This document shows positions 23,944 to 36,235 of a stretch of DNA of 64,000 nt, one piece after another. Position 1 is the first letter of the stretch. Every line of letters begins with the position of its first letter. The position numbers were made by a program, and so were the translations under genes. The notes under the pieces were generated by a model, which saw only the letters and a list, made by a program, of their open reading frames with translations, was not told the DNA's origin and did not search any database. The stretch lies in assembly GCA_004154925.1 (NCBI GenBank), contig QJNS01000184.1:1-64000 (forward strand). The letters are read 5' to 3'. This DNA comes from Monosporascus cannonballus. Lineage: Eukaryota > Ascomycota > Sordariomycetes > Xylariales.

Positions 23944-24052
23944 AAATACGTCGAAAAACGTGTTGTAAAGCGTATCGTAAAGCGCGTCGCAAAGCCTATT
24001 AAAGTGTATTGCAGGATGCGTCGAGGTGTATAAAGCGCGTCGGAAGACGTAT
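23944..24052. repeat. Degenerate 12-bp tandem repeat
   Basis: About eight units related to AAAGCGTRTCGY follow each other, for example AAAGCGTATCGT at 23967 and AAAGCGCGTCGC at 23979, with a later AAAGCGCGTCGG near 24032. Units vary by RIP-like substitutions and small length changes. Confidence 0.6.
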
Positions 24053-24198
24053 TTTGAAATAACTCGATTTTACGTAATTAAATAGTTAAAATAAATGTTT
24101 TTAATAAAATGTAAGATAATGGACAGCTGTAAGCTAGGTAAGGTGATCTCCGACCAGTCGTAAAGCAAATTCCAAGAAATAAATATATTAGGTTACTT

Positions 24199-24230
24199 CC
24201 ATCTAGCGTTTCCTATTAGCTGCTAGATGG
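24199..24230. repeat. Perfect 9-bp inverted repeat in a GC island
   Basis: CCATCTAGC at 24199-24207 is mirrored by GCTAGATGG at 24222-24230 with a 14-base loop. It lies in a segment (24118-24310) far less AT-rich than its surroundings, perhaps the remnant of a later insertion. Confidence 0.5.
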
Positions 24231-27200
24231 TGGATTTATACTAGTAAATAGGTCGGTAGCTAATCGGTAACTGATCGATTACCAGCTTTATTCTTATAAA
24301 GGCTATATTTTTATAATTATTTCCCCTTTTTAAGTTATTAATTTTTAATAACATTATTATTAATTTAATATAACGTATTTCGTAAATCTAATTACGTATA
24401 TTTGCCGATAATTTATTATTATATTATATTATAAATAATTGCCGTAATAAATAATACGTATTATGTTATGTAATTAATTATATTCCGTTTAATTTTTTAT
24501 TATAATTTATTATTTTAATTTTATCTTATTTATTTTTTTTCTTTTTACGCTTATATTTTTATTTTTTTTACGTACGCGTTTTATTCAGTTTTTCATTTTT
24601 TTTATTTTTGGTTTTATTTTGCTTTTTCCGTTTATTTTACATATTATTTTCCTTTATTATATTTTTATGAGGAATTTTAAAAGAAATAATATTTTAATAT
24701 TAAAAATAATTAAGATTTTCTTCAATATTATTTTTAAACGCCGATAATAAAATAAATATTAAATATATTACGGACGATAATAAGCCGTATTATATTTATG
24801 TAATATAACATTATTTAGATTACCGTATAATTTATATTTAAACTTTTGACAGTTTAAATTACGTTGTAATTAATTAATAATATAAAAGTTTTTGTATAAT
24901 AAATAATTATTTTTAATATTATTAATATTGCTATTTAATTTCCGTTTAAATTGCAATTATTGTTAAAAATACCGTTTAAACTGGTTTTTAATTTAACATC
25001 GATAATTAGGAATTAATTAACGAATTCGACAAAATTTATATTAAAGGTACCTAATATAAACGCTCTGACGTAATTGCGGTCGGTCGTCGATTCGACATTT
25101 TTTGCGAAACCAAATTTATTTTTAACGTAATTATTACTAAGAGATATCGTTTCTTTAATATAACAGAAATCGATTTTCGATTGTCCGTCATAATTGCGAA
25201 AATATAATTTTAATACCGTTTTTTAAATTTACAAATATAAGGTTTTTTATAAATATTATAATTTTTTTAAATTATTTCGTAATTAATTTCCGATTAAACG
25301 CAATTTTATGATATTCCTATAAATAAAGCGATTTTCTAAAGCCGTTATATTATTACGCTCCGTATTTATAAATATTTTCCGCCTATTTTTAACGTTTTAA
25401 CGAAACTTTAATACTTATTAATAATTATAATTAAAAAATGGTTTTATCCGGCGAAATTATTATTAAACCTAAATAGATTAAGCGTTTTAAAGATGGCGCC
25501 TTATTTTCGATTAATAAAAAATTATATTCTAATTACTTGGGCCTTATTTTCCGTAAAAAATAAAACGTTTTTAAAATTTTTCCGGATTTTACGCTTAATA
25601 AATTTAATAAACGTACCCGTTTTTTAGTATTATATGTTTTTCGATTATTTTTTTAATTTTTTTATATTAATTTGCTTAATATATTTACTAACGGCTAATT
25701 AACGTAAAATTTAATAATTCAACGCGAAATTTTGTTTTTAAAATAAAATTTTATTTTTTTACGTTATTTATAAAATTTTAACTAATATATAATGAGGTAA
25801 TTATTCGCTAAAAAATAAAAATAATTATATAATTAAATAATAATTTAATATTAATAATTTAATTTTATTTAAAATTAATTTTTTTATAATTTTTGTAATA
25901 ATTAAATAATTAATTTCCGATCAAGTTATTATTACTTTACGGTTTTTAAGTTATTTTATTATATATATATATATTTAATTTTTTGTAACGTTATAAAATT
26001 TTATTTAAATACGTACTTAAAATATTTTCGAAGTTTTTACATATTATATTTAGCGAGCCAACTTTTTTATTTAATTAAATACTCTTATTATTTCCGGTTA
26101 TTTCAATAACGGATAATATTTTTTATCATTTATTTTTTCTATTTTTTATTAGATTTAATAACGTTATTTAAATATAATCCGGTTCTCGGTTATATTACGG
26201 TTTTAATAAATATATTAAAATATATTGTATATTTATTAATATTTAATAAAAAGATTATTTTATACGTTTAAAAACCTATTTACTTTTTATTCATAACTCG
26301 GATATAAATAAGTATAAATTATTTATTTTTAAAATTTAAAATTTTAGTTAATAAATTTATTTATTATTTTAAATAAAATTTTATAAATATATATTATTAA
26401 TTATAATACTTTTTTAAGCTGTTAATATTTTCTTTTAATATTTATATATTATTTAATAAATAACCGTTATTATTTCGAAACGTTTTTTAACTTTTTATAT
26501 TTATTCTTTAAATTTTTATAAAAAATATTTTATTGTTTTTAAATAATACCTATATATAGTTTCGAACGGAAAACAGCCGGTAAACGTATTTCGTATATTA
26601 TTATATATAAATTCCGCATTTTATAATAACCTTATTTAATTATTTTAATATTTATTAACATAATTATAAAAATAATATTTTAAAACTTAATAAATATATT
26701 TTATTTATTTATCGGTTTACGGATAATAAACGGTTAATATTTACCGTTTTATTTTTTATTTTTTATAAACTTTTACTTAAATTTAAGTTATTAATAATTT
26801 ATTTTTATCGTTAATAATTTCAATTAATATATTAAATTTATATTTAATCTTATTATAAAATATTTAAGCCAATTTGGCTATAATTAAGGTTTTAACCGTA
26901 AAAATAAATAGTTTTAATTTTATAAAGCGGTCGATAATTATCAAAATTACGTCGTACTTTAACTCGTTTAAATTTAAGCTTTTAAAAAATCTCGTAATAA
27001 AATTTACCGAAATTTCTTAAAAGAATTATTTAAATAATAATAAAGGCTATAATTATTTATATAATTTATAGCGTATCTTTATTATACTTTAATAATTCGG
27101 ATATTATTTAGTATATTTTCGGATATTGTTCGCCAAATTTTTAATAAAACTTTTTAGTTATTAATTTTAACGTATAAATATATTTTACATTTTTTTAATT

Positions 27201-28873
27201 TTTTATAATGCTAATTAATTAGTTATTTCCGTAAAACGTTTTATAACGAAATTATAAATTTATCCCAATAATATTAAATATAATTTAAATTTAAGAAATA
27301 TTTTTTTATTTCGGCTTGTTCTTTATTTATCCGTATTAATTTTATAATATTTAAGTTTTTGGCTTATAACTTTTAAACTTGATTATAAAATTATCGAAAA
27401 ACTTTTAGTCAAAATATTGTTTCGCTTTTAAATAACTTTGTTACGAAAAGACGTAAAACGTATTAATTATAAATAATAATTTTAATATTAATTTCGGTTT
27501 TTTTTTAAATTTTTTTGAAATCCGATTATAATACGATTATAATTTGTAATTACTGTTATTTAATTATTAATCGTATTATTATTATAATTCGTGTTTATAT
27601 TATTATTTATAAACGATAAATTCGACAAATATTTTATTTTAAAAATTTAAAGAAAAATATGCAATAATTGTTTAATTAATATTAAAACAATCTTTACGTT
27701 AAAATAATTACAATAACTGTATTAAAAAAATAAAAACGGAATTAAAATTCGTACGAAATTAAATAAGTAAATATTATAATTAGAAAAAGTTAAAAAATTA
27801 ATTTTCGAAAAAGAGGAAATAGTTTTTTTCGTTACTAAAAATATTTAAACAAAATAACTTAATGAAAATTTCGATTGTAAATATATCGATTTATATAAAA
27901 TTATTAAGAAAATTTTAGAAAATAATTACTAATTAAAGTTTTTATCAAAAGTTAAATTTTACATAATTTTTAATATTTTTTTATTCAAATTAATAATAAA
28001 TATAATTAAGGCATATATAGTATAAAACAATACGAAAATAAAAAACAAATAAGTATATAATGTAAAGAAAATTCGTAATATAAAAAAATAAAACGGATTT
28101 ACCTAATATCTAATTAAATAAAAAAAGCACCTAGATTTCGAAAATACCTAGGAACTCGTTAAAAATCTTATTAACCCTTAGCGCCTGCTAAAGAATTTTT
28201 ACCAATAACAACGGGTGCGTCTTAATTAACGGTTAACCAGTCGGCAGCCGGGATATCGAGCCAGTTAGCCGCAACCTGCGCTAACGTGATAGCCGTAACG
28301 GCGGTTTTTAGTTATTTTTGTTCTCGACGTTTTTGTTCCTTTAATTTATCTAGGGATTAAAATCTATATTATACTATAATAACGCCTTTTGAACGAATTA
28401 ACGCCTTTTGTTTATATAAACGAATAAAACGAAAAAAGTTTCGTTTATCTTTTTCTAATAACGATATTAAGCCTTAAAATAAAATCGTTAAAATTTTAAC
28501 AATCGTTTTTTAACAAACGCCTTTTTACGTTCTAGATATTAATGCTTTCGATAAATATTTTATAAGAAAAAAAATAAATACGCCGATATTATTGTAAAAC
28601 TAATTTCGATTAATATATTTCCTATATTTCAAAACGTTTTCTATTATTTTATATTTTATATTTTTCGAGAAATAATAAGAATAAGGCATAATTTCGTACC
28701 CGAATTCGCTAAAGGCTTTTACGAAATCAACGTAACGAACGGTAAAAAAACGAAGAACGTAACGAATCTTAGAAATACGAAATAACATAATTAAGAACAA
28801 AAAAAGTACTTACTAAACGAAGAAAAAAAGAAAAAGAAATCTTAAGAGCAAGATTTTAGGAGAAGGGAGACCG

Positions 28874-29148
28874 TGTTACGACCTAATAAGCTTCGGCTTC
28901 AAGAAACGGTTAAACAAAGATTATACGAGCCATCCTCGAAGTTACGTGATAAGTAATTACTGCCAAGCCGGTATTTACCGGTAATTAAAGGTAATTCTAA
29001 GTGATTATAATTATTACTAGCTGCGTAATTATAAGTAATTAAGCTAAAAAAAAGGATATATACGCTTATTATTTTTATAATCTAGATAATTTTAATTTGC
29101 AATAATAATTCGTTACCCAAGATACCCTTAGTATTACAAGATGTAACA
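28874..29148 (+). mobile_element. Probable long terminal repeat of a Ty3-type retrotransposon
   Basis: The 275-bp segment begins TGTTACGACC and ends GATGTAACA; TGTTAC and GTAACA are perfect inverted ends of the TG...CA type. Immediately upstream is a purine-rich run (AGGAGAAGGGAGA at 28858-28870) placed as a polypurine tract would be, so this would be the 3' LTR of a plus-strand element whose body is the mutated DNA to the left. Flanking 5-mers (GACCG, CGATT) do not match, as expected if only one LTR of a full element is seen. The partner LTR was not found. Confidence 0.5.
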
Positions 29149-30905
29149 CGATTACTGTATCTATTACTCAGATTTCCACGATACTTCTGTTAACGTAAAC
29201 TCGTACGACTAAGATTTAATAGTTGGTTAAACCCCCTGGCCGTTACATAAAATCAATAAAAAATAAGCAGGTATATAAAGCGTAATAATGCTGTTATTAG
29301 CGCAGTAATTTTCGAATTCGATCGAATAGTTGCTTTCGTAATCGTTAAGAATAAAAAGACGTTTCGAATTTTTGGTACACGTTTTAATATATTTATGAAA
29401 ATATTTAATCTATTTTAAACTTAGTTTATTTATAATTTAGCCGCTTTTGCTTATAGCAAACCTTTAATTAGATAAAGGTAGATTATCGGCGAATTAGCGA
29501 AAAAGTGGTTTTTCTTAATAAGAATAATAAATAAAAGTAAGGCCTAGTCTAAAAAATTGAGGGCTTGTATTATTATAAATTATTCCTAATTTTCTTACTA
29601 GGCGTATCTAAGTTTTTCACGTTTTTTAGCGCTAATAATAATTATGTTTGTTATTATAAAAAATCTTAATAAAAATCTAGTTTTGTTAAAATTATAAATA
29701 TTCTTTTTTACGATCTTATATTTTGCAATTATAGCCTGGATAAGCTTAAACTATTTCTGAAATACTTCTAGATTTTCGTATAAAACTCTTTAATAACTTA
29801 TAAGTCGATTTAAATGCGTTTTAAGTTTTTTTTACCGTTTAATAAACTTAAATATCTAATTAATCCCAACGCGTATTGTAACGCGTTATATAAGCAACAA
29901 ATTCGCCATATCTTTAACGTACTAAAACCGGATAAAAAATATTCGCGCATTTAAGTTAAGGATTTTTTTCATAATCGATTTTTTTCGATCGGCGTTAATT
30001 TTTGTAAAAAAGGTATAATATCGGCTCTGGCGCGTATATCGTTATATCGTACCTTTAGAGTGGAATATAAGATATTATAAATAGAACTCAACTTTTTATA
30101 ATTAATTTTCGAGTTATTTTTTTTAGTTTGAACGGCTAGGTTTATTTTTCATTTTTTATAAGCCGTTTTATATCGTGTTTATTAAGAAATAAATAATTGA
30201 AGTCGAATAGTAAAATTATTAAAAAAAAGTGTTTAATTTGTTTGTATATTCAGCTTACTTATATAGTACGTTAATTGCTTTATAAATAGTTTTTTATTTT
30301 CTTTTTAGAAAAAAAAAGACAAGTTATAATCTAGTTCTTAATATACATACTTATATTGTTTCTCTTACTATAATTCTAAGAACTTGACATTTCTATATAT
30401 AAAAAAAGTTTATTATTTAATACAAAACAGGCAAATTATTTAAAATAATTTTTAATAATAATAGTATATACTAAAAATATATTATAAGATTAGCGAAACT
30501 ATATTTATCGATAAAAATATTTTAGCTGAATAACGCTATATTAATATATTTTTTCAAATACGAAATAATAGTTGAAAATTATAAAATAATATCTTAGCCG
30601 GCTTTTAAATTAAAACTAATTAACTTTTATAAATAAATTTCGAAAAATATAGAGATTATAAACGCCAGACTACAATTAAACAATCAAATAAAAAATTTAC
30701 GAATTTATTAACCATTAACTTAATTAAAAACAAAATTATTAAGCGTTTAAAAGTTATAAATAGTAGCGATTATATTTTAATTAATAATTATATTAAATAT
30801 AAATTATTTTAAAAAAGGTAACGTATATCTAAATAATCTAAATAACTTTATTTTATTAGAAAATACGTTATTTCGTTATTAAAAGGCTTTGGAATATATA
30901 GCTTA

Positions 30906-31336
30906 CTATTAATTTGGATATGGTTTCCCTATTCATTATTAGGGTCATTCATTATGTGAGGTCCGAGGCTAGTGCTCTAAGAAAGCTGCGGCTGCATATA
31001 GGCACTGTACCGCCGGTACAGTACTGCAAACCTCTCTCTGTACATACAGATCTACATTTAGGTCAATGGTATCCTATTTTGCCTAGAAAACACGAGCACA
31101 CGCAATCACCATTCCAAGCATTCTTACGAATCGGCATGATCGCAGGTCGGATATATACAATGTAGATAGATACACATCATGCCGGATCCACTGTGCTCTC
31201 CCACACGAATCTAGGCGCCGTGGAAGGATCCTTGTTCCTCCCCCGTCCCATCAATATCAGGGCACTGATAGTTATTGACGGCCTAGAGAAGCTCTCCTGG
31301 CAACATATCCACGCAGCCCGGTTCTGAGAGCGCCTT
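30906..31336. other. Junction between RIP block and the complex I gene
   Basis: Composition returns to normal at about 30905. The stretch is the 3' flank of the minus-strand gene that ends at 31337. No gene is seen. Confidence 0.5.
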
Positions 31337-31784
31337 TCACTTGCTCGCCGGCTTCGAGACGTAGTTTTGCTGCTCAAACAGGTAGCCCCGTACGCGGTGG
31401 TCCTTGAGCATCTGGAGGTACTTCTCTATAAAATCCGTCAGCATGCGCTCAGGAAGAAACAATCTCCGCAGCGTCCATCCAGGCTCCCGTATCGACTCCC
31501 CGGGCTCCAGCACCCCGCCGAGGTCCCCCAATTGGACAGCTGCTACCTGTTCACTGACCTCGTAAAGGACCGCACTTCTCTAGGTGGTTGACGCCCTCTC
31601 GGTAGTAGCACTTCTGCAGCTCCTCCCGCACCAGTCTTCCCATCATGACCTGCACCCACTGCTCGCGGATGACGGCATCCTGCGCTTGCTTCAGCCGCTT
31701 GTTATCCTCGTAGTCGACGCCGTCGAAGGTCGGGGGGACCGTTGGCTTCTTGACCAGGAACGCTTCAGACTCGGGGGTGGGCAT
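31337..31784 (-). CDS. NADH:ubiquinone oxidoreductase 12-kDa subunit (NDUFB10/PDSW family)
   Basis: Exons 31784-31559 and 31425-31337 encode 104 residues. The donor is GTCAGT and the acceptor TATAG; the join restores the RE(K/R)YLQ sequence of the family. Motifs include the N-terminal MPTPESEAFLVKKPTVPPTF start typical of the fungal protein, REQWVQVMMGRLVREEL, and a pair of cysteines 12 residues apart (KCYYREGVNHLEKC) that usually form a disulphide in the intermembrane space. It is an accessory subunit of the membrane arm of mitochondrial complex I. It has no cleavable presequence, as in relatives. The full length matches the Neurospora protein as I recall it. Confidence 0.9.
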
Positions 31785-32343
31785 GGTGAAGATCGATGAG
31801 ATATGTCGACACCTCGCCGTGGAGGAGACTAGCGGAATGTAGAATGGGGACGAGTCGGCTGGCGCTGTGCTGTCCTAAGAGGTTGTCGCCGTGGACTCGT
31901 GGTTGCGCTCAATGATACAACCGACCAGTAAGCTTGAAGCAATTCGATTTCAAAAATGTCAAAAGCTCGATGCCTCAGGCCCGAACCGAACATCTGTCGG
32001 TGGTCTGTGTCCGACGTCTGTGTCCCAACCCCACCTTGGAGATCGCATACCGTCACACTGTGGAGGTGGCTCGTGCTATCGGTATCGGTATCGATAACAT
32101 ACTCACCGCTTTCCGGGTCCCACAGACCCCACCGGCAGTATTCAATATTTCCAGGGTCCATCGAAATTTTCGTACCAAGAGCTCAAGGTTCAGCCACGCC
32201 GTATTTTTTCCTGCACTTAAATACGGGACCCTCTGCACCAGTTTCCCTTGCAGACTTCTATCCTTCTACATGAAAATCCTTTTTATTTCCATTATATCCT
32301 AAATCCCTTCCCCACCTCTACATTGTACGATACTTTAGTCGCG
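31785..32343. promoter_or_regulatory. Divergent promoter region (complex I subunit and nsr1)
   Basis: The 559 bp separate divergent start codons. A pyrimidine-rich stretch (32231-32335, with repeated CTTCTAC and TTTCC blocks) directly precedes the nsr1 ATG, as is common for highly expressed fungal genes. A 110-codon open frame on the minus strand within it shows no protein features. Confidence 0.5.
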
Positions 32344-33977
32344 ATGGGCAAAGTCAAGCAAGCAAACGGCAAGGCCGCAAAGGCTGCCAACCCACTGTCC
32401 GCTGTCAAGAATGCCGGCGTTACCAAAGCTGCCGACAGCCCCAAGGCCAAGTCCAAGAAGCTTGCTAAGGAAGTCGCATTGAAGTCCTCGAGCAAGGACA
32501 AGGAGAAGCCATCCAAGAAGTCGAAGAAGGTCGAGACTGAATCCGAGTCCGAGTCCGAGTCCGAGGACAGCGAAGACTCCGAGTCCGAGGCTTCCTCTGA
32601 TTCGCCTGAGGATGATTCAGATGACTCCGCTTCGTCTTCCGAGTCTGAGGATGACAAGAAGAAGAAGAAGACGGCTCCCAAGGCCAACGGCACCGCCAAA
32701 CCAGTTGCCAAGCCAGCCGCCGTCAACGGCAAAGCGAAGAAGGCTGCCGACTCTGATTCCTCCGATTCGTCTGACTCGTCTGACGAGGAAGAGGATGATG
32801 ACAGCGACGATAGCGAGGACAGCGAGGATGACGCTGCCACCAAGGGCAAGCCTGCTGCTGCCACCGCCTCCACCACCAAGGATAAGAAGAAGGCTAAAGC
32901 GGAGGTGAGTTTTCCCTTCTGTAATCATCGACACATGTACTGAGACGAGGCTAACGGGAAAACCTAGTCGTCCGATGAGGACTCCGACGAAGACTCAGAT
33001 GATTCTGAGGATTCTGACAGCTCTGATGAGTCTGACGCCTCGGAATCTAAAGACGAGGAGAAGCCGGAGGCTAAAGAGAAGGAAGAGCCGTCCAAGAAGC
33101 GCAAGGCCGAGGAGGAGACATCGACCCCTTTCAAGAAATCTAAGTCCGATGCATCAGAGGAGCAGAGCTCCGTCCTTTTCGTTGGAAATCTCGGATGGGG
33201 TATCACCGACGATTCGCTCTACGAGGCATTTAAGGACTGTGAAGGTCTGTCTAATGCCCGTGTCGTCACCGACAAGGCTATGCAACGATCGCGTGGGTTC
33301 GGGTATGTCGACTTCGACACTGCGGAGAACGCCCAGGCGGCTTTCGAGAAGATGAACGGATTCGAGCTTGAGGGTCGTCCCCTAAGACTGGACCCCTCCA
33401 AGCCTCGCCCCGCTGATGGCGCGAGTCCGAACGCTCGTGCCGCACAGCGAGCCCAGCAGCATGGTGACTCCGTCAGCCCCGAGAGCGACACTCTGTTCGT
33501 TGGAAACCTTCCCTTCGATGCCGACGACGACATGGTGTCGGAATTCTTCGGTGAAGTTTGCGAAGTCAAGAGCCTTCGTCTTCCCACCGATCCGTGAGTA
33601 TCACAGATCCGCGTTTGCACCGATTATAACTAACATGCCGTCTAAGGGAATCTGGGAACCGCAAGGGCTTCGGCTACGTGACTTTCAACTCGGTCGAGGA
33701 TGCCAAGTCCGTCTTCAATGCTAAGAACGGTGCATACATCGGAGAAGGCCGGTCGGGTCGCCCCGTTCGTCTCGACTTCGCCAGCGCGAGGCCGCCGCGT
33801 GAAGGAGGCTTCGGAGGTGGCAGAGGAGGCGGTCGTGGCGGTGGCCGTGGCGGGTTTGGAAGCCGTGGTGGTGGCCGTGGCGGCGGCCGAGGCGGCTTCG
33901 GTGATCGTGGTGGTCGTGGCGGTGGCAGAGGAGGCCGTGGTGGCCCCAGCTTCCAAGGAAAGAAAATCACCTTCTAA
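32344..33977 (+). CDS. nsr1: Nucleolin-like nucleolar protein Nsr1/Gar2
   Basis: Exons 32344-32904, 32968-33593 and 33647-33977 encode 505 residues; all splice sites are GT-AG with clear CTAAC-type branch sites. The N-terminal half alternates lysine-rich stretches with serine/acidic tracts (ESESESESEDSEDSE) that are typical casein-kinase targets. RRM1 (about 253-330) has RNP2 LFVGNLGWG and RNP1 RGFGYVDF; RRM2 (about 360-440) has LFVGNLPF and KGFGYVTF. The C-terminus (about 450-500) is an RGG/GGFGG box, ending QGKKITF. In yeast, Nsr1/Gar2 acts in the nucleolus in pre-18S rRNA processing and 40S production. An alternative reading without the first splice ends early after a few intron codons. 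Confidence 0.92.
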
Positions 33978-34002
33978 AGTGATGCGGCCGCACGCGAGGA
34001 CT

Positions 34003-34381
34003 GCTGAGGGCTCTTATGACTCGCAACGGTTGGCTTTGTGGGTTGTCGGCTTCCAAAAACTATAAACTCGATATAGAGTTGTGGGCTTTGAGGGCTAAGC
34101 TTCTTCTGAGGCTGTGATACACCTGTGGGCTCGATCGGGGTTGAATCCCCCGTCGCGATTCTGGGGTCTGAGGGCTGAGGGCTTGTGGGCTTTACCATGC
34201 CGGAAAGCATGTTCATCTGTGGGGGCCTCGACACGCTTTCTGCGTTAGATACACATTTCGCCTTGTCGGTTTTTCCTCTGAGGGTTCTGAGGGCTTCTAG
34301 TCAACCGAAGTTGGGACGAAGCCCCTGATGCTCCCTAGAGCATCTTGGAGTGGACCAAGCTTCACTACTACGAGGGCTTAT
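34003..34381 (+). repeat. Cluster of GAGGGCT/GTGGGCT heptamers downstream of nsr1
   Basis: At least nine copies of GAGGGCT or GTGGGCT (with GAGGGTT variants) occur within about 380 bp, usually preceded by CT, at roughly 34006, 34081, 34090, 34125, 34167, 34174, 34183, 34287 and 34373. They lie just after the nsr1 stop codon and share its strand. They may be in the 3' UTR or in an unannotated RNA. Confidence 0.6.
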
Positions 34382-35989
34382 GACGGCGTTCGAGGGTTTG
34401 AAAAGCTTCTGCTTCCTGCTTTTCCGCCGGTTGCAGATCGATGGCTGCTATGCAAGTACTTCTTGAGTTCGCTGGCTATGTTCCCAGGTCTCGGTGAGTA
34501 TACCCATGTGTTCTGTCCCGCGGTTCTTTCTAGGCTTATAGACATGTCCCGGTTTGTTACGCGACTACGCTCTTCATGTTCGATAATTAGGACTCTGCGG
34601 ATAATACCATCACTGCATCTCTGAACATGACTCTGTTCTGTTTGTCATGTTATACAAGCGATCTCGTTCCGGTGTAATATGATCACGTAGGGCATATCGG
34701 GTTGGGTCGTCGCTGCAGCAATGACGTTCATAGTGGCAGTGTTAGAGACTAGCCGCAACCTACGTGCGTAGGGACCTTGTTCCTATTGACGTACTTTGTT
34801 AGCGACTTTACTAACAGGGTTAGGGGGCTAGAAGTCTTCGGTGGCTGACGTCGAATGGAAACCCTCGTGACTGGTTTCCGTGGGATCAAGTGGGATGGCT
34901 TGAAAGTCAGATGGGTTGTCACAAGGGCGCGTTCCCTCCAGCTACCTTTGGTGTGTGGACAAGCCACGTGATGGAGCGTCCGTCGCGGGCAGATGCGTTG
35001 ATCTTGAAAGGTGATTCATCAATCCGTCTTAACGCTAAGGTTCTGCCAGGTTTTTTTTCATGAAACATAGAGAGGTCGACCATTGATTGCCGCTATTATG
35101 GAGAGGACAGTCCCCCTACTGGGTACCTATGTATGTGCAGAAGAACCCCGCTAAAGCTACCATAGCGCTGTCAGTGTGCCAAGACGCGTGTTCTATTGCA
35201 ATAACCGTCGGGCGCATTTCGTCATCGTTATAGGGGGTGTTGGTTCTCATGGCATTGCAGCAAATTCCCAACTCGAGACTTGACCATCTACTTTACTTAC
35301 CTTACTATTCTTCGCATGCGATATTTACCCCACGTCTAGCCACTGGATATTTAGTGCCTACTCTGCTACTGTCTTTGGTAGTAAGGTTGGCGGGCTAGAA
35401 ACTTTCAAGTTTAGAAAGTAGGTCATGCTCTCGTAGGCTCCCCCGTCGAGATTCCTCAACAGTTACACACCAATCCGAGAACAAAGAGCAACGAAGACGA
35501 CTAGACACAGCCCCTTCCCTTACCTGCTTGATGTGCCACCGTCTCAAGCTCGGAAAGTTACCGATATCCATCTGCTCACTTATTCCTCGGTCTGCCTGGT
35601 TGCCTACCTAATACCTACATAGTTGGGTATACGATATACGCAGGTTCGGGACACAGTCAGCCATCCATCACTTGTGACCACACTGCCCTGCATCACATAC
35701 GTGTCTTCCGCTTGTCGCTTGACGCCCTGTGATGCATCATCATCTTCTTGGGAATCCCGACCGTATTCATTCGAGCAAGGAACCTTTCTCAATAACACAA
35801 CACGTACATATCCAACTCGAGCTCTTGAGTTAGGCTTCCGGCATAATCTCTACGGGTTTCCTGATAACCCCAACCCCCGCTGGGAACTACCTACCTGGTA
35901 GCTCATATAGGCTGGAGAGAGACGGCGGTGGTTTGCTTTGGGGGGAGATCCCGGCACCGGTACCTGCTGCGTGCTTCCTCCACCCCCGA

Positions 35990-36045
35990 CATCCCTACAT
36001 CCAATCCCTACATCCAATCCCTACATCCAATCCCTACATACATAC
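35990..36045. repeat. 13-bp tandem repeat (CTACATCCAATCC)
   Basis: About three and a half head-to-tail copies of CTACATCCAATCC stand about 190 bp upstream of the ATG at 36236. The copies are nearly identical, so the array is young or actively maintained. Confidence 0.85.
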
Positions 36046-36235
36046 AACCTTGAATGCAATACACCTGCACGCTGCGTAGTGAGTGCGGTGCTCGCTATCC
36101 CAACAATCCGTCGCCGGTAGTCTGTGGCTGGGCCGCCATTCGAACTGTGCCGTATGCGAATATACTCAACGAGCCTTCTCAAGGGTTATTTCATTTCTTC
36201 TCTTCTCTATTTTCCACCGCTCACTTGTAGTCACG

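Larger units (their letters stand above)
22870..30905. mobile_element. AT-rich RIP-degraded repeat block (about 8 kb)
   Basis: Base composition falls abruptly from GC-balanced to about four-fifths A+T and recovers just as sharply near 30905. CA and TG dinucleotides are almost absent while TA is very common, which is the footprint of RIP (C-to-T at CpA on both strands). Remaining C and G are mostly in CpG pairs. No open frame over about 70 codons survives. The block must be repeated DNA, probably Ty3-type retrotransposons, given the LTR-like segment at 28874-29148. Less AT-rich islands lie at 23870-24060, 24118-24310 and 28140-28400. It holds no gene. Confidence 0.85.
33978..36235. other. Gene-free region with G-rich repeats near nsr1
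   Basis: This 2.3 kb follows nsr1 and precedes the gene at 36236. The first 400 bp carry many GAGGGCT/GTGGGCT copies, described separately. The remainder has mixed composition, short open frames and no recognised gene; 35900-36235 is the likely promoter of the next gene and contains a 13-bp tandem repeat. Confidence 0.5.

Noticed and set aside
25000..27900. Possible reverse transcriptase or integrase remnants
   Set aside because: I tried reading stretches on both strands allowing for RIP stop codons and found no convincing RT, RNase H or integrase motif; a de-RIP reconstruction would be needed.
28600..28800. 66-codon frame inside the RIP block
   Set aside because: Its Ile/Tyr/Lys/Asn-rich content is what AT-rich DNA gives by chance; nothing links it to a known transposon protein.
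31829..32161. 110-codon minus-strand frame in the divergent complex I/nsr1 region
   Set aside because: It begins at an ATG but has no family features and sits in a short promoter region; it may at most be an upstream frame or chance.
34135..34153. GGGGTTGAATCCCC, like a tRNA T-arm
   Set aside because: The loop lacks the TTC start of a T-loop and no cloverleaf fits; it lies in the GAGGGCT repeat cluster.
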